A DNA stretch of 64,000 bases from assembly GCA_016714985.1 (NCBI GenBank), contig JADKBS010000041.1:1-64000 (forward strand), read 5' to 3'. A model generated the notes under the pieces. The model was given only the letters and a program-made list of their open reading frames with translations, was not told the DNA's origin and did no database searches. A program made the translations under genes and the position numbers. Position 1 is the first letter of the stretch; each line of letters begins with the position of its first letter. This document shows positions 53,199-62,924 of the stretch, piece after piece. The DNA is from Saprospiraceae bacterium (GTDB lineage: Bacteria; Bacteroidota; Bacteroidia; Chitinophagales; Saprospiraceae).

Positions 53199-56100
53199 TC
53201 AATCAATTTTCACAAATTTGACCACCGACCGCCCCGCTGGGGAACCCACCCAAAGGTGGTAGATGCCACTGGGCAAACCTGCCAACTGTATGGGCAATTG
53301 GTGTTTCCCTGCTTGCCATTTGGTTTTTCCCAATGCCGTGTTCGCCAACTGCCCAAGGCTATTGGTCAAGACCCAGCTAAGCTCGGTTTCCGATGTCAAC
53401 TCAAAGGACGCCCATATAACTGAACTGGCCGGGTTGGGCTGAACTTTCAGGTTGAAATTGGAGCTGCCCGACTGCGAAACACCATTGGTCAGCACGGAAA
53501 TATTCACCGTCACCAAGCTGTCGCAACCATTTGCCGAAGGCAGCACCATCGTTAGGCTCGTGTCGCTGGAAATCGGTGTTTCACCCCAAAACTCACCTTG
53601 CAACAAGGTAGTGTCAAGCTCGGAAAAACTGTTTTCCAAGAAAGTTAGGTTCACATTCACCGTTGAATCGCAGCCTCCTGCGCTGACGCCGGGAATCACC
53701 ACCGCACCTGCCGGATTGTTGATGTCAAAGACTAAGTCGAACACTTGGATGGACTCGTTTTGGCAAATTGGGCCTGTCAGATTGGCCACCGCAGGGGGAT
53801 AAAAACTGAGCATTACCTGTACCGTCGAGTCGCAACCAAGGTAGCTACCATTCGGGAATATCTCGCTCCCCATAGGATTTGAGGCGTCGTACACCGTGCC
53901 ATTAACCATCAGGCTTTCGCCGAGGCAAAGGGTCGGTGCGAGTTGGGAAGTCACCATGTTGTTAAAGCTGAGTGAAATGGTCACTGTTGAATCGCAGCCG
54001 TTGAAAGCAGTCAATACCTGGGTGCCTGTGGGGTTCGATTGGTCGTACACCGTGCCGTTCACCGTCAGGCTCCCGCCGAAACATAGCGTTTGGACGATTG
54101 CTGAATCTGCCGCAGGCAAAATAGCAATGGCGGTGGTGAAAATGCTGTCGAAAAACGCATAGTGGACGGTTTCGCTCAGTATCGTGTCGCTTTCAAAAAC
54201 CTGCCCCTGCCATGCCTCACCTTCGCAAAGCGTGACTTGGCCGTTGACGGTCGTTTCGGGGAAAGGTATTTGGTAAAAAACAAGCGGCGTGACGATGGGC
54301 GGGTTCTGGTCGAAATAAATCGAAGCCTCGTTTTCGATGACCGTACCAGATTGATTATCAGGCGTTTGTGCGATGCGGAACTTAACCCAGCCCTGTGATG
54401 CCTCCTCGCCCGCAGACTGCGGTGGCAGGTTGATGTTGGGGAAAGTGAAAACTGCCACATTCCCATTTTCCACTGCAAAATTGTAGGGGTGGCTGCTGGC
54501 CCCGGGGCGCAGGGTTTCTGGGTCGAGGAAGGGTGAAAGAGTATCCCGCAGCACGACCTCGAAGGCTGAGGCTGTGCCTGTGTTCTGGAACCGGATTTGG
54601 TAGTCCAGTTCGGTGGTGTTTTGGATAAAACGCTGGTTGCCAATGCCTTGTGGGAAGGCCAATTTATCGTTCGGGTCATAGCTGAACACGTTTTGACGGC
54701 AGTCAACCGCCAAGAAATCCTCCTCGTCGCCAAACGGGTATTGGGTCACGTAGCTGATTTCGATGGGTTCGCTGCCCGTTGCGCCGCAGCCTTCCACCCA
54801 TGCCGCTGTGAGCGTGCTGGTCGGGTGGCCGGGGGCTTGTTGGGTTTCGAGTCGTAGGGTGTTGCCCGCTGCCGGGAAAACAACCGTGGTATCGGCCCCG
54901 GCTGCCAATTGGAAAAGCATTTCCTCATCGGGCCGCAGCAGCACATTGTCCTCAATGACGAGGTAGGTTATCGGGGCGGCCATATTGCCCAAGCCTGTGT
55001 TGGCGATGGTGAATTTCACTTCCCCGTTGTTGCAGACAGCCTGCAGTTCGATGTTGGAACCATCCCAGATGGGGTTCGTCGGGGCGCAGATGGAGTCGGG
55101 GAAAATATGTGCCTCCACGCAATGCGTCGCACCTGGCGTGGCCCAGCAGGCGAGGTTGGCCTTGAACCAAAACTCCCCGCAAGCCCCAAGCTGCACATCG
55201 CCAATGTCGAAACGATAGGTATTGTTGCCAATGTCGGTAGCTGGAAATTGGCTGGCCGTGAGGAAAAGCAGCGGATCGAGCGCCACTTCAACGTATGCCC
55301 CAATTGCGGCGTCTGTGCCCTCGTTGCAGTATTTCACTGTGTAAGTGCTTTGCACACAAGGCCGAATCAGGTTCGTGCCGATGTCCACCCAAAGGCGGGG
55401 GCAAACGGCTTGCGCCTGCATAGGGAACTCGGCGTAAGTAGCGTTCGGGCCATTGGTGACATTGAGCAAAAATGGCCCTGCACAGGAGGCCCATAAGTTA
55501 TTGGGCGGGAGTACAAATACCTCGTATGTGCCAATATTCAAATTTTGTTCATAGCCACCAATGTTGTTGGTATTGATAAAAATGGTGTCTGTGGTATTTT
55601 GCCGGACTACTGCCACCTGCCACCCAATCAACCCCTGCTCACCTGTATCGAATTGGCAATTGGCGTTTTCATCGTTGAAAACACGGCCCTCCAAAGCGCC
55701 AAGGCAGATTATGCCGATGTCATGAACCAAATTCTGTGTTGCCGTGCCAACGAAGTTGTTGCAACTGTTGCACACTCCAGTCGAATCGGTGGAAACGGTG
55801 AAAAAGATTCCATTGGGCATGCTGAAACTGTACTGGCCGGTGGCATCCGTCAGCGCTTGGAAGTTAGCGTTCGGAGAAATGTTGACTTGCAAGGGAATGC
55901 CCGGCAAGGGCAGTTCGCCAAGGTTCAAAATGCAGCCGCCCGTGGGATCGCTGTTTTGAAAAACGGTGCCTGAAATGGTGTAAATAACATCGGGCGACAC
56001 GAGAACGTCGCCAAGATTGGTCGTCCCAAAGGGCTGGCTGGCATCCACGCTGATGGGCTGGCAAACTTGAAAGCCCAGTCCAGCGTCTATAACCAGGTCG

Positions 56101-57407
56101 TAGGTGCCCGTTTCAACAGTGAAATTGAACAGGCCATTGTTCGACGTTTGGTCGTTGTAAATGCCTGGTGCGCCAGAGAGCGTCAGGTTCATTGGATAAG
56201 GGAAATCCTCCGCATCAAGTTGGCAATTGCCGTTAAAATCTACTACGATGCGGCCGGTGATGGTGTGGGTGTTGACCACGCCATTTCCATCGGTGCCTAT
56301 CACGAAATTCTTGCTGGCAAACCCTATCCCTGTAAAAGCAAAGCCGTTGTTTGCGGTGGTGGTGATGGCCGAACCTTCCCCACCGGATATGAAATCGTTG
56401 TCCTCCCAAATTGTCGCCCACTCTTGTACCCCGGCAGCATTGATTTTGTACAATTGCACGTATTGCCCGCCCGTATAACCCGTTGCGCCGCAGCCACCGT
56501 CGGGGGTTGCCGCCAGTTCTGCCGATAGCAATTGGCCAAAGGTGCCTAACGGCGCCATTGACCATTCCATTTGGAGGTCGTTGTTCAGCTTGAAAATACA
56601 GTCTCCAGACCTAGAAAGCCCAACAAACAAGCCAGCACCCCCGGCAGGTTCGAGGTCAGTAATTGCGTTGGCAGTTTGGGATAGGATTTGCTGGGCAAGG
56701 AGGTTGCCGCTTAAGTCGAACCGCTGCAGGGCAACATTACCCGAAGCTGGGTCGAAATAACCTGCCACGCCGACGTTGTTGTCCAGGAAACAGACGTTGC
56801 CATTGGTAATCTCAGCCCTACATGGCCAATCGCTCACCCAATTTACGGTGCCGTTGACCGTCATATTGACGAGGGCCATCCTCGGCGACGGGCTATTATA
56901 GTTCTTGAACCCAGACAAGATGATTTGGCCATCTGGGGAAAGCACAGCACCTGTACAGGTGAAATCTGACACATCGTCGAAGTAGAAATTTTCTTCTATT
57001 AGACTGCCATCCGCAGCCCTCAACTGCCAATAGAAGGACTTAGACCAGTTTCCTTGCACAAAAAAACCCGCCAAATGACCCGCCAATACAATGTTCCCAA
57101 GTGCAGTTTCCAAAATAGACACTGCCGTGAAAGAGCTGTCGGAATAGACCTCCTGCTGCCAAATAAGGTTGCCATTGGGGTCCAGTTTCTTCAGGATTTG
57201 GCTATCGAAACCAAGCTCGTTGGTAAGCACGAGGAAGTTGTTGTCGTTGGTTTCGATGATGTCGTAGCCGAGGCCACCTTGTAAAATAGCGGCATTATTG
57301 CCTGTATTGAACAAAAGCTCAAAGCCCTGCCCAGTCGCTTGGTTCAACGGGAAGAGGGCAAGGAGGCAAAGCAGGAAATGTCCGAAGGGTATATTGATTT
57401 TTTTCAT
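53199..57407 (-). CDS. Very large T9SS-secreted protein with propeller, SdrD-B-like and DUF7619-like domains
   Basis: 1402 residues. ATG at 57407 gives signal MKKINIPFGHFLLCLLALFPLNQATG. Residues 20-390: SBBP-like blades (LKKLDPNGNLIWQQEVYS, NMTVNGTVNWVSDW). Then SdrD-B-like modules (ITGRIVVDFNGNCQLDAED, EGRVFNDENANCQFDTGEQG, with Asn/Asp calcium loops). A DUF7619-like part follows (VFSYDPNDKLAFPQG, ELDYQIRFQNTGTASAFEVV, NEASIYFDQNPPIVT). Four repeats with LCxGESLxVNGTVYDxSNP and GCDSTV then precede a T9SS type A domain (LKVQPNPASSVIWASFELT, LPSGIYHLWVG). A large cell-surface protein; binding partner unknown. Confidence 0.85.
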   Translation of the reverse strand: MKKINIPFGHFLLCLLALFPLNQATGQGFELLFNTGNNAAILQGGLGYDIIETNDNNFLVLTNELGFDSQILKKLDPNGNLIWQQEVYSDSSFTAVSILETALGNIVLAGHLAGFFVQGNWSKSFYWQLRAADGSLIEENFYFDDVSDFTCTGAVLSPDGQIILSGFKNYNSPSPRMALVNMTVNGTVNWVSDWPCRAEITNGNVCFLDNNVGVAGYFDPASGNVALQRFDLSGNLLAQQILSQTANAITDLEPAGGAGLFVGLSRSGDCIFKLNNDLQMEWSMAPLGTFGQLLSAELAATPDGGCGATGYTGGQYVQLYKINAAGVQEWATIWEDNDFISGGEGSAITTTANNGFAFTGIGFASKNFVIGTDGNGVVNTHTITGRIVVDFNGNCQLDAEDFPYPMNLTLSGAPGIYNDQTSNNGLFNFTVETGTYDLVIDAGLGFQVCQPISVDASQPFGTTNLGDVLVSPDVIYTISGTVFQNSDPTGGCILNLGELPLPGIPLQVNISPNANFQALTDATGQYSFSMPNGIFFTVSTDSTGVCNSCNNFVGTATQNLVHDIGIICLGALEGRVFNDENANCQFDTGEQGLIGWQVAVVRQNTTDTIFINTNNIGGYEQNLNIGTYEVFVLPPNNLWASCAGPFLLNVTNGPNATYAEFPMQAQAVCPRLWVDIGTNLIRPCVQSTYTVKYCNEGTDAAIGAYVEVALDPLLFLTASQFPATDIGNNTYRFDIGDVQLGACGEFWFKANLACWATPGATHCVEAHIFPDSICAPTNPIWDGSNIELQAVCNNGEVKFTIANTGLGNMAAPITYLVIEDNVLLRPDEEMLFQLAAGADTTVVFPAAGNTLRLETQQAPGHPTSTLTAAWVEGCGATGSEPIEISYVTQYPFGDEEDFLAVDCRQNVFSYDPNDKLAFPQGIGNQRFIQNTTELDYQIRFQNTGTASAFEVVLRDTLSPFLDPETLRPGASSHPYNFAVENGNVAVFTFPNINLPPQSAGEEASQGWVKFRIAQTPDNQSGTVIENEASIYFDQNPPIVTPLVFYQIPFPETTVNGQVTLCEGEAWQGQVFESDTILSETVHYAFFDSIFTTAIAILPAADSAIVQTLCFGGSLTVNGTVYDQSNPTGTQVLTAFNGCDSTVTISLSFNNMVTSQLAPTLCLGESLMVNGTVYDASNPMGSEIFPNGSYLGCDSTVQVMLSFYPPAVANLTGPICQNESIQVFDLVFDINNPAGAVVIPGVSAGGCDSTVNVNLTFLENSFSELDTTLLQGEFWGETPISSDTSLTMVLPSANGCDSLVTVNISVLTNGVSQSGSSNFNLKVQPNPASSVIWASFELTSETELSWVLTNSLGQLANTALGKTKWQAGKHQLPIQLAGLPSGIYHLWVGSPAGRSVVKFVKID

Positions 57408-57570
57408 GTCGTTGAAAATTTTGGCTTGTGCCCAACAGGTTATTTTACCGCTACAAAAATCCGCCAAGCCTTGTGTTGGAACAAAAACAATTTCAATAAA
57501 AAATCAAAAACTAAATTCTTATTTTCATTTATTTTTATGAAAATTACTGTCAAATTGATAAAAACAAAAA

Positions 57571-58968
57571 ATGTTTACCCATAAACTTCTCTTGCTGTTC
57601 CACCACTTGACGGGCGTTGAAAAACGGGAGTTCAGCCGCTACATCGCCTCCGATTATTTCAACAAGCGGGACGATTTGCAGGCGCTATGGGCCTACCTGC
57701 TGTATGAGTTTGCCGCGGCGGGCCATGTTTTCAACAAGGAGAAAGCTTTCGAGGCCGTGTTTCCCGGCGAACCATTCGACGAAGTTAAGCTGCGCTACCC
57801 GATGTCGTGGCTGGTAAAGAGCATAGCGTACTTTCTGGCCATGCGCCGCTTTGAAAAAAACGAGGCCGAACAGGCCCTCCAGCTTGCCACCGCCTGCCGC
57901 GACAAAAAACTGGAAAAACCTTTCCAGCAGGCCATCTCACAGGCTGAAAAATTGCTGGAAGGCCAAGTACACGACCAAGAGTATCACCATGCCCGCTACC
58001 GCATCGAACTGGAAAAATACGCCTTTTCGCTGGCCGAAAAACGCACCGAGGCCAACAACCTCGCCGAGGTGGGCCGCTCCCTCGATGCCTACCTGCTGGC
58101 CGCCAAGCTGAAGCAAAGCTGCCTGCAATTGGCGCACCAATCGGTCTATCAAGTGGACTACGATTACTCGTTCTTGCCGGGCCTGCTGCAATTTTTGGAA
58201 GGGAGCATTTACCTCGATGTGCCCGCCATCGCACTCTACTACCATTGCTATCGTGCCATGACCGAGGGCGACGAGGGCCATTTCCGGCAGTTCCGGGGCT
58301 TGTTGGAAAGGCATTTCGGCGAATTTACGAAGGAGGAAATCAAGGACTTGTGGCTGCTCGCCATCAATTTTTGCATCAAACGCCTGAACACGGGTGGGCA
58401 GGCCTACGTGCAGGAGGCGTTCGGCCTTTACCGTACTGGCATAGAGCAGGGAATCCTGATAGAACAGGGCATTTTGGGCCGTTTTGCCTACAAGAACACT
58501 GTGGCCCTCGGCCTTACCCTCGGCCAGGCCAACTGGGTGCATGGTTTTATTGAAAAATACAAGGATGCGCTAGAACCTGCCCACCGTGACAATTTTTACC
58601 GCTACAACCTCGCCCGCTACCATTTTTCGGAAAAACAGTTTGGCCAAGCGATGGAACTGCTCGTACAGGTGGGCGACAGCGACCTGTTGCTCAACCTCGA
58701 TTCGAAGGTGATGCTGCTGAAAATGTACTACGAGCTGGGCGAGTTCGATGCGCTTGATTCGCTTTTGGCCAGCCTAAAAACCTTTATCCGCCGCCGCAAG
58801 GAACTGGGCTACCAGAAGGCGCATTACCTCGGCATCGTGCATTTTACCCAAAAAATGATGGGGCTGCCGCCAAACGACCGGGCGGCATGGGAACATTTAC
58901 GCAGCGAAATAGCAGCAGCGGAGGGGCTGCCGGAGAAGGCGTGGTTGCTGGGGCAATTCCTGAAATAA
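57571..58968 (+). CDS. Conserved helical hypothetical protein
   Basis: 465 residues, no signal peptide or membrane segment, so cytoplasmic. Opens LLLLFHHLTGVEKREFSRYIASDYFNKR and continues as helix pairs (WLVKSIAYFLAMRRFEKNEA, ALQLATACRDKKLEKPFQQA, YRYNLARYHFSEKQFGQAME, LKMYYELGEFDALDSLLASL), resembling degenerate TPR or alpha-solenoid repeats. I have the impression of a protein found in Saprospiria, but do not know its function. It is divergent from the giant T9SS gene; the S41 peptidase begins 53 bases downstream, so they may be co-transcribed. Confidence 0.75.
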   Translation: MFTHKLLLLFHHLTGVEKREFSRYIASDYFNKRDDLQALWAYLLYEFAAAGHVFNKEKAFEAVFPGEPFDEVKLRYPMSWLVKSIAYFLAMRRFEKNEAEQALQLATACRDKKLEKPFQQAISQAEKLLEGQVHDQEYHHARYRIELEKYAFSLAEKRTEANNLAEVGRSLDAYLLAAKLKQSCLQLAHQSVYQVDYDYSFLPGLLQFLEGSIYLDVPAIALYYHCYRAMTEGDEGHFRQFRGLLERHFGEFTKEEIKDLWLLAINFCIKRLNTGGQAYVQEAFGLYRTGIEQGILIEQGILGRFAYKNTVALGLTLGQANWVHGFIEKYKDALEPAHRDNFYRYNLARYHFSEKQFGQAMELLVQVGDSDLLLNLDSKVMLLKMYYELGEFDALDSLLASLKTFIRRRKELGYQKAHYLGIVHFTQKMMGLPPNDRAAWEHLRSEIAAAEGLPEKAWLLGQFLK

Positions 58969-59020
58969 ATTGAACGCCTAAGCCAAATCGGTGTATTCAC
59001 CATGAAATCAAAGCGGATTC

Positions 59021-60346
59021 ATGAAACGATTGACCTCCTTTTTCTTGGCAAGCATGCTGTTGATGGGCAGCACTTATTCCCAATCGCGCCAATTTTCAGC
59101 GGAGGAATTGCGGGCCGACTTCACCTACTTGCGCCAAAAACTGGAAACCAAGCACCCATGCCTTTACAATTTCACGACTAAGGCAGCAATGGATACCTTC
59201 TTGGACAGCCTTTTTCAACAAATCAATGCACCTGCCACTGAAACGGCGTTCTACAACCTCATTTCATCCTTGAATGAAAAAATAGGGGACGGGCACACCA
59301 TGTTCCTCCCGGAAGCCGCCTATTCCTCTATTGATTCCGCCCGATTTTTCCCCTTTTATGTGGATGTACAAGGCGACCGGATGTACGTCGCCATGAACTG
59401 CTCCAGCGACACGGCCATTGCCGCAGGCGCTGAAATATTGGGGATAAACGGCGTTGATGCCCGTGAAATACTACGGTATTTAATGGCAAGGCAAATACGG
59501 GACGGCCGCTGCACCACCTATTCAACATGGATCCTGGACAATTACTTCAAGTCCTACTACGGCTTTTCCTTTGGGCATCCTGATAGTTTCGTCGTTGCGG
59601 TTAGGGATAAACTGGGCAGGGAGGCAAGCGCCCACGTTCCTGCCTTACCCAACGACCGCATACGGTCCGTCCGGAAAACCCGCTACCCGAACAACCGACT
59701 GGCCAGTAGGCAGGGTGGGGTAGCCTTGGGCTTCGACACTGCCAACCATGCAGCCGTGCTGACCCTCGGTACTTTCGATGGCAAAACCCTTCGGGAAACG
59801 AGCGGGCGCTCTGTCCGAAAGACATTCAGGGCGATGTTCGAATCCATCAAAAAACAAGGCTCCGAGCACCTTGTGCTCGACCTCCGGGACAACCAGGGCG
59901 GCGATTTCCAACCCAGTAGGCTGTTGTTGAAATACCTCATCCATAAGCCTGCCCGGTACATGGCCAAGGGCTTTGAATCGAGGCGGATTTCCCCGAAGCG
60001 GAAGGGGTTTAAAGGGAAATTGTACGTGCTGATAAATGGCGGCAGCTTTTCGGCTTCCGCTATTACCTGCTCCTTTCTACAGGGCGAAGGCCGGGCCGTT
60101 TTTATCGGCGAGGAAACGGGCGGCAACCGGGTGGCTATCCCCGGCGGGGCAAAGCGCCACGTCTTGCCCAATACCAGGATTCATGCCTATATCACAAGGA
60201 AGATTTACCATATCCAAGACGAAGCCAATGATTTCAGGGGTGTGATGCCCGATTATGAAGCCATACCTGCACCCGAGGAGGTCGGCACGGGCGAAGACAG
60301 CATGATTAGGATGGTGATGGGGTTGATTGGAAAAGAAGCGGAATAG
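59021..60346 (+). CDS. Exported S41-family (C-terminal-processing) peptidase
   Basis: 441 residues. Signal MKRLTSFFLASMLLMGSTYS. N-terminal helical domain (FTYLRQKLETKHPCLYNF), then a PDZ-like part (MNCSSDTAIAAGAEILGINGVDAREILRYL), and the S41 catalytic core: LVLDLRDNQGGDFQPSRLLLKYL, LYVLINGGSFSASAITCSFL (nucleophile Ser in GGSFSAS) and FIGEETGGNRVAI; ends MPDYEAIPAPEEV. A periplasmic or secreted endopeptidase with Ser/Lys catalysis; the catalytic Lys would be expected a few turns after the Ser but is not certain here. Downstream is the broken hydrolase. Confidence 0.85.
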   Translation: MKRLTSFFLASMLLMGSTYSQSRQFSAEELRADFTYLRQKLETKHPCLYNFTTKAAMDTFLDSLFQQINAPATETAFYNLISSLNEKIGDGHTMFLPEAAYSSIDSARFFPFYVDVQGDRMYVAMNCSSDTAIAAGAEILGINGVDAREILRYLMARQIRDGRCTTYSTWILDNYFKSYYGFSFGHPDSFVVAVRDKLGREASAHVPALPNDRIRSVRKTRYPNNRLASRQGGVALGFDTANHAAVLTLGTFDGKTLRETSGRSVRKTFRAMFESIKKQGSEHLVLDLRDNQGGDFQPSRLLLKYLIHKPARYMAKGFESRRISPKRKGFKGKLYVLINGGSFSASAITCSFLQGEGRAVFIGEETGGNRVAIPGGAKRHVLPNTRIHAYITRKIYHIQDEANDFRGVMPDYEAIPAPEEVGTGEDSMIRMVMGLIGKEAE

Positions 60347-60368
60347 GAATAAACGTAGCTCAAATCCA

Positions 60369-61012
60369 TCATAGCCCCTTCCCCAACAAATACGTCTGCC
60401 TGAGCATTTCGTCCAGTTCCGAATCGCTGAAATTGGTCAGGATGATGGCCCCCGTTTTGTCATTGGGGTTGAAGGCCATCGTGGTCGAGACGCCCTGCTC
60501 GCCGCCGTCGTGCCCCCAAAGCCCATTGGCCTTGTCCATGATGAAAAAATGCAGGCCCATCTCGTCATCAATATCGGGGATTTGGGGCGTCATCATGGCC
60601 TGCACGGTAGCGGGTTTCAGCAGTTCCACGTTGTCGGCAGTACCGCCCAGCGCAAGTATGCGCAAGAACTTGAACAGGTCCCTGGTCGTCGAACGGAGGC
60701 CGCCGTTGGGGTAGTCGGTGTTGGTGTAATGGTCAATGGGTTGGAGGCTGCCATTGTCCAAATAGTAGGGCGTGGCGATGGGCCGGCTGATTTCGTCGAG
60801 CCGCCAAAAGGTGTCGCCCAACATGCGGAAGGTGATGTCGGTGGCCCGGCACTTTCACTTGAAACGGCAGATAATTGTTGATGGGGTCGTCCAACTGGAA
60901 ATGGCCGTCTTCGTAGAGTTGGAAAAGCGCCACGCCAGTTATGGTTTTTGAAACGGAGGCCAGCAAAAACAGCTGCCCGCACGAGCTGGATGACCAGCAG
61001 GTGGAAGAACAT
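60369..61012 (-). pseudogene. Serine hydrolase (beta-lactamase family) pseudogene
   Basis: The 3' half is intact: LGDTFWRLDEISRPIATPYY, YPNGGLRSTTRDLFKFLRIL, WGHDGGEQGVSTTMAF (HDGG box), ILTNFSDSELDEML. Upstream, in another frame, FLLASVSKTITGVALFQLYE (SXXK box SVSK) and DPINNYLPFQVKVPG remain. The roughly 100 or more residues that normally lie between these boxes, including the YXN region, are mostly missing, and the gene lacks its N-terminus and signal peptide beyond about 61012. Thus an internal deletion, a frameshift and a 5' truncation. A third serine hydrolase of this family in the window, now dead. Confidence 0.8.
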
Positions 61013-61050
61013 GTGGTGCTAAATTTAAGCGAATTCCGACAGGTATGTAA

Positions 61051-61287
61051 CTACTTAACCTCCTCGTAATCAATCTCTTGCGCTACCATCTCTTGCTTGC
61101 ATGGTTGCGGGGAAGTAGCGCAACCCGATGCGCCGCAGCAGCCGAAATTGAAAATGGCCTGTGCAGCGAAGAACCCGCCAAATGCCAGCATCAGCACATC
61201 GTTGGTTCTAACGAATTCAAAAATGGCCCAGACGGCTACGGCTGCCCGCAGGATGCGCATGAAATGCCAGTTGGAAAGTACAGTCAT
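61051..61287 (-). CDS. Small membrane protein of the DUF2892-like type with CCGxxGC motif
   Basis: 78 residues. TVLSNWHFMRILRAAVAVWA begins a first hydrophobic helix; VLMLAFGGFFAAQAIFNFGCCGASGC is a second one ending in a Cys motif; the tail PCKQEMVAQEIDYEEVK is soluble. Bacteroidota have many such proteins with NxGCCGxxGC after the second helix. The Cys cluster suggests metal or persulfide chemistry at the membrane (inference). A perfect -7 box lies 24 bases upstream. Confidence 0.8.
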   Translation of the reverse strand: MTVLSNWHFMRILRAAVAVWAIFEFVRTNDVLMLAFGGFFAAQAIFNFGCCGASGCATSPQPCKQEMVAQEIDYEEVK

Positions 61288-61310
61288 GTTAAACAGTTTG
61301 ATTGAGGGCG

Positions 61311-61318
61311 CAAACGTA
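61311..61318 (-). promoter_or_regulatory. -7 box of the small Cys-motif membrane gene
   Basis: TACGTTTG on the minus strand, exact TANNTTTG. The nearest TTTG (61349-61346) is too far for an ideal -33. Confidence 0.5.
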
Positions 61319-61447
61319 ACGTCGGACAGCAGCCGGTGTTGGTAACAAATATTACTTGGTGGGGTATTTCGCTACCAAAACACTCATTTGGTAGTTTTGC
61401 GCTGCCGCTATGGAGCGGGAGCAGTTATTTTTAAAACCAAGTAAAAC

Positions 61448-62014
61448 ATGCACCAAGTCAAAAAAGACATTTTCGAAAGAATGCTCGCCGGGGAGTCCAT
61501 CCCGATGGACGACCCCGAATATCCCCGGATATTCGAGGCCGTTTCCCACACGATGGAGCTGTCCGTGGCGCTCAATGCTTCCACCAGCACCGACCAGATA
61601 AGGGAGCGGCTGAGCGAAGTGACCGAGCAGCAAATTGATGGAAGCACGACGGTTTTTGTGCCTTTCTACACCAATTTCGGGCGGCATATCCGCCTCGGCA
61701 AAAACGTGTTCATCAACCACGCCTGTACCTTCTTGGACCTCGGTGGCATCACCATCGAGGATGGTGCAATGATTGGCCCCAAGGTCAGCCTGATATCTGA
61801 GAACCATCCGGTGAATCCTGAAACCCGCAAAACGCTGGAACTGAAGCCCGTCGTCATCAAGCGCAATGCGTGGATAGGTGCCAATGCCGTCATCCTGCAT
61901 GGCGTCACCGTGGGCGAAAACTCGGTCGTGGCAGCAGGTGCGGTGGTGACCAGCGACGTACCGGACAATACCGTGGTGGGTGGGGTGCCTGCGAAGGTCA
62001 TTAAGGGGATTTGA
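61448..62014 (+). CDS. Hexapeptide-repeat sugar O-acetyltransferase (Maa/LacA-like)
   Basis: 188 residues. KKDIFERMLAGESIPMDDPE is the N-terminal mannose/maltose-acetyltransferase helix pair. The left-handed beta-helix follows: NFGRHIRLGKNVFINHACTFLDLGGITIEDGAMIGPKV, catalytic His in SENHPVNPE, and the final repeats VVIKRNAWIGANAVILHGVTVGENSVVAAGAVVTSDVPDN with GGVPAKVIK. Acetylates a sugar hydroxyl using acetyl-CoA as a cytoplasmic trimer; real substrate unknown. Ends at a hairpin. Confidence 0.9.
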   Translation: MHQVKKDIFERMLAGESIPMDDPEYPRIFEAVSHTMELSVALNASTSTDQIRERLSEVTEQQIDGSTTVFVPFYTNFGRHIRLGKNVFINHACTFLDLGGITIEDGAMIGPKVSLISENHPVNPETRKTLELKPVVIKRNAWIGANAVILHGVTVGENSVVAAGAVVTSDVPDNTVVGGVPAKVIKGI

Positions 62015-62015
62015 G

Positions 62016-62059
62016 GTTGATAAAAGGTTGATAATCAACTTCATCAACCTTTTATAAAC
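62016..62059 (+). terminator. Terminator hairpin after the acetyltransferase
   Basis: GTTGATAAAAGGTTGAT (62016-62032) / ATCAACCTTTTATAAAC (62043-62059), 16 of 17 pairs; begins 2 bases after the stop. Closely related to the hairpin at 43693-43729. Confidence 0.65.
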
Positions 62060-62081
62060 CCTTTATAAAAAAATGTTTTTT

Positions 62082-62567
62082 ATGAAAACATCTTACCTGC
62101 TCATTTACTGCTTATTGTCTTTGCTTGGCAGTTCGGCTTGTTTTGAAAAAAACCACGCCGCAGCCAGTAGCAGCATTGCTGAAAGCACGAAACACAAGGC
62201 CACGAATCCTATGGAAAGCAAAATCAAACTGAAGATTGGCACCAAAACCTTCACGGCAACGCTTTACGGCAATGAAGCCGCCACCGCCTTCAAAGCCATG
62301 CTCCCGCTCACGCTCAACATGGTCGAGCTGAACGGGAACGAGAAATACGCCGCATTGCCTAGCAACCTGCCTACCAGTGCCGCCAATCCCGGCAAAATTC
62401 AATCCGGCGATTTGATGCTCTACGGTGCTTCCACGCTGGTAGTTTTTTATGAGACGTTTTCCACCTCTTACAGCTACACGAAGCTCGGACGGCTGGAGGA
62501 CGTGGCCGGGCTTGCCGAAGCACTCGGTTCGGGCAATGTGGCGGTTGGTTTCGAAATGGAGCAATAA
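62082..62567 (+). CDS. Cyclophilin-like-domain lipoprotein
   Basis: 161 residues. The ATG at 62082 (or three codons earlier) starts lipoprotein signal MKTSYLLIYCLLSLLGSSAC. After a Ser/Ala linker: KIKLKIGTKTFTATLYGNEAATAFKAMLPLTLNMVELNGNEKY, then PGKIQSGDLMLYGASTLVVFYETF and YTKLGRLEDVAGLAEALGSGNVAVGFEM. This is the cyclophilin-like fold found in small bacterial proteins (cyclophilin_like/DUF-type), with GDLMLYG and TSYSYTKLGR as hallmarks. Peptidyl-prolyl isomerase activity is not expected. Envelope-attached, role unknown. Confidence 0.82.
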   Translation: MKTSYLLIYCLLSLLGSSACFEKNHAAASSSIAESTKHKATNPMESKIKLKIGTKTFTATLYGNEAATAFKAMLPLTLNMVELNGNEKYAALPSNLPTSAANPGKIQSGDLMLYGASTLVVFYETFSTSYSYTKLGRLEDVAGLAEALGSGNVAVGFEMEQ

Positions 62568-62617
62568 CCAAAGTCGTTTCTCGACAGCCAAATTTATTTA
62601 TTAATCGCCATTGAAAA

Positions 62618-62880
62618 TCACCCCATCACCGCCTTCTGCCCCAAAAACGGCTGCCGATACGCCCGTTTCCCCGTAGCCTTGTACAAGCGCACAACCCAAA
62701 AAGCAAGGGCGTCGGAGCAGCAGTTGACTAGCCCGACTGCCCCCAATCGTAAATCGTAAATCATTCAATCGTAAATCATCTTACCCCACCACCGCCTTCT
62801 CCCCCAAAAACGTTTGCAGATACACCCGTTTCCCGTTGCCTTGTACAGTACATTGGCCAGTGCGCCGAAGATGGACGGGA
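62618..62880 (-). pseudogene. Two copies of the C-terminus of a molybdopterin oxidoreductase large subunit
   Basis: On the minus strand, 62880-62781 reads PSIFGALANVLYKATG and then, after one missing base, GKRVYLQTFLGEKAVVG and stop. 62687-62618 repeats the end in a single frame: YKATGKRAYRQPFLGQKAVMG and stop. The A-LANALYKATGKR ending is that of xanthine dehydrogenase/isoquinoline 1-oxidoreductase large subunits, whose other 700 residues are absent. Between the copies are tandem tracts of TCGTAAATCAT. A decayed tail duplicated in place. Confidence 0.55.
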
Positions 62881-62924
62881 AATTTGATTAAGCTAGCGCA
62901 TAAAATCATGCTGGTACTGTTTGC

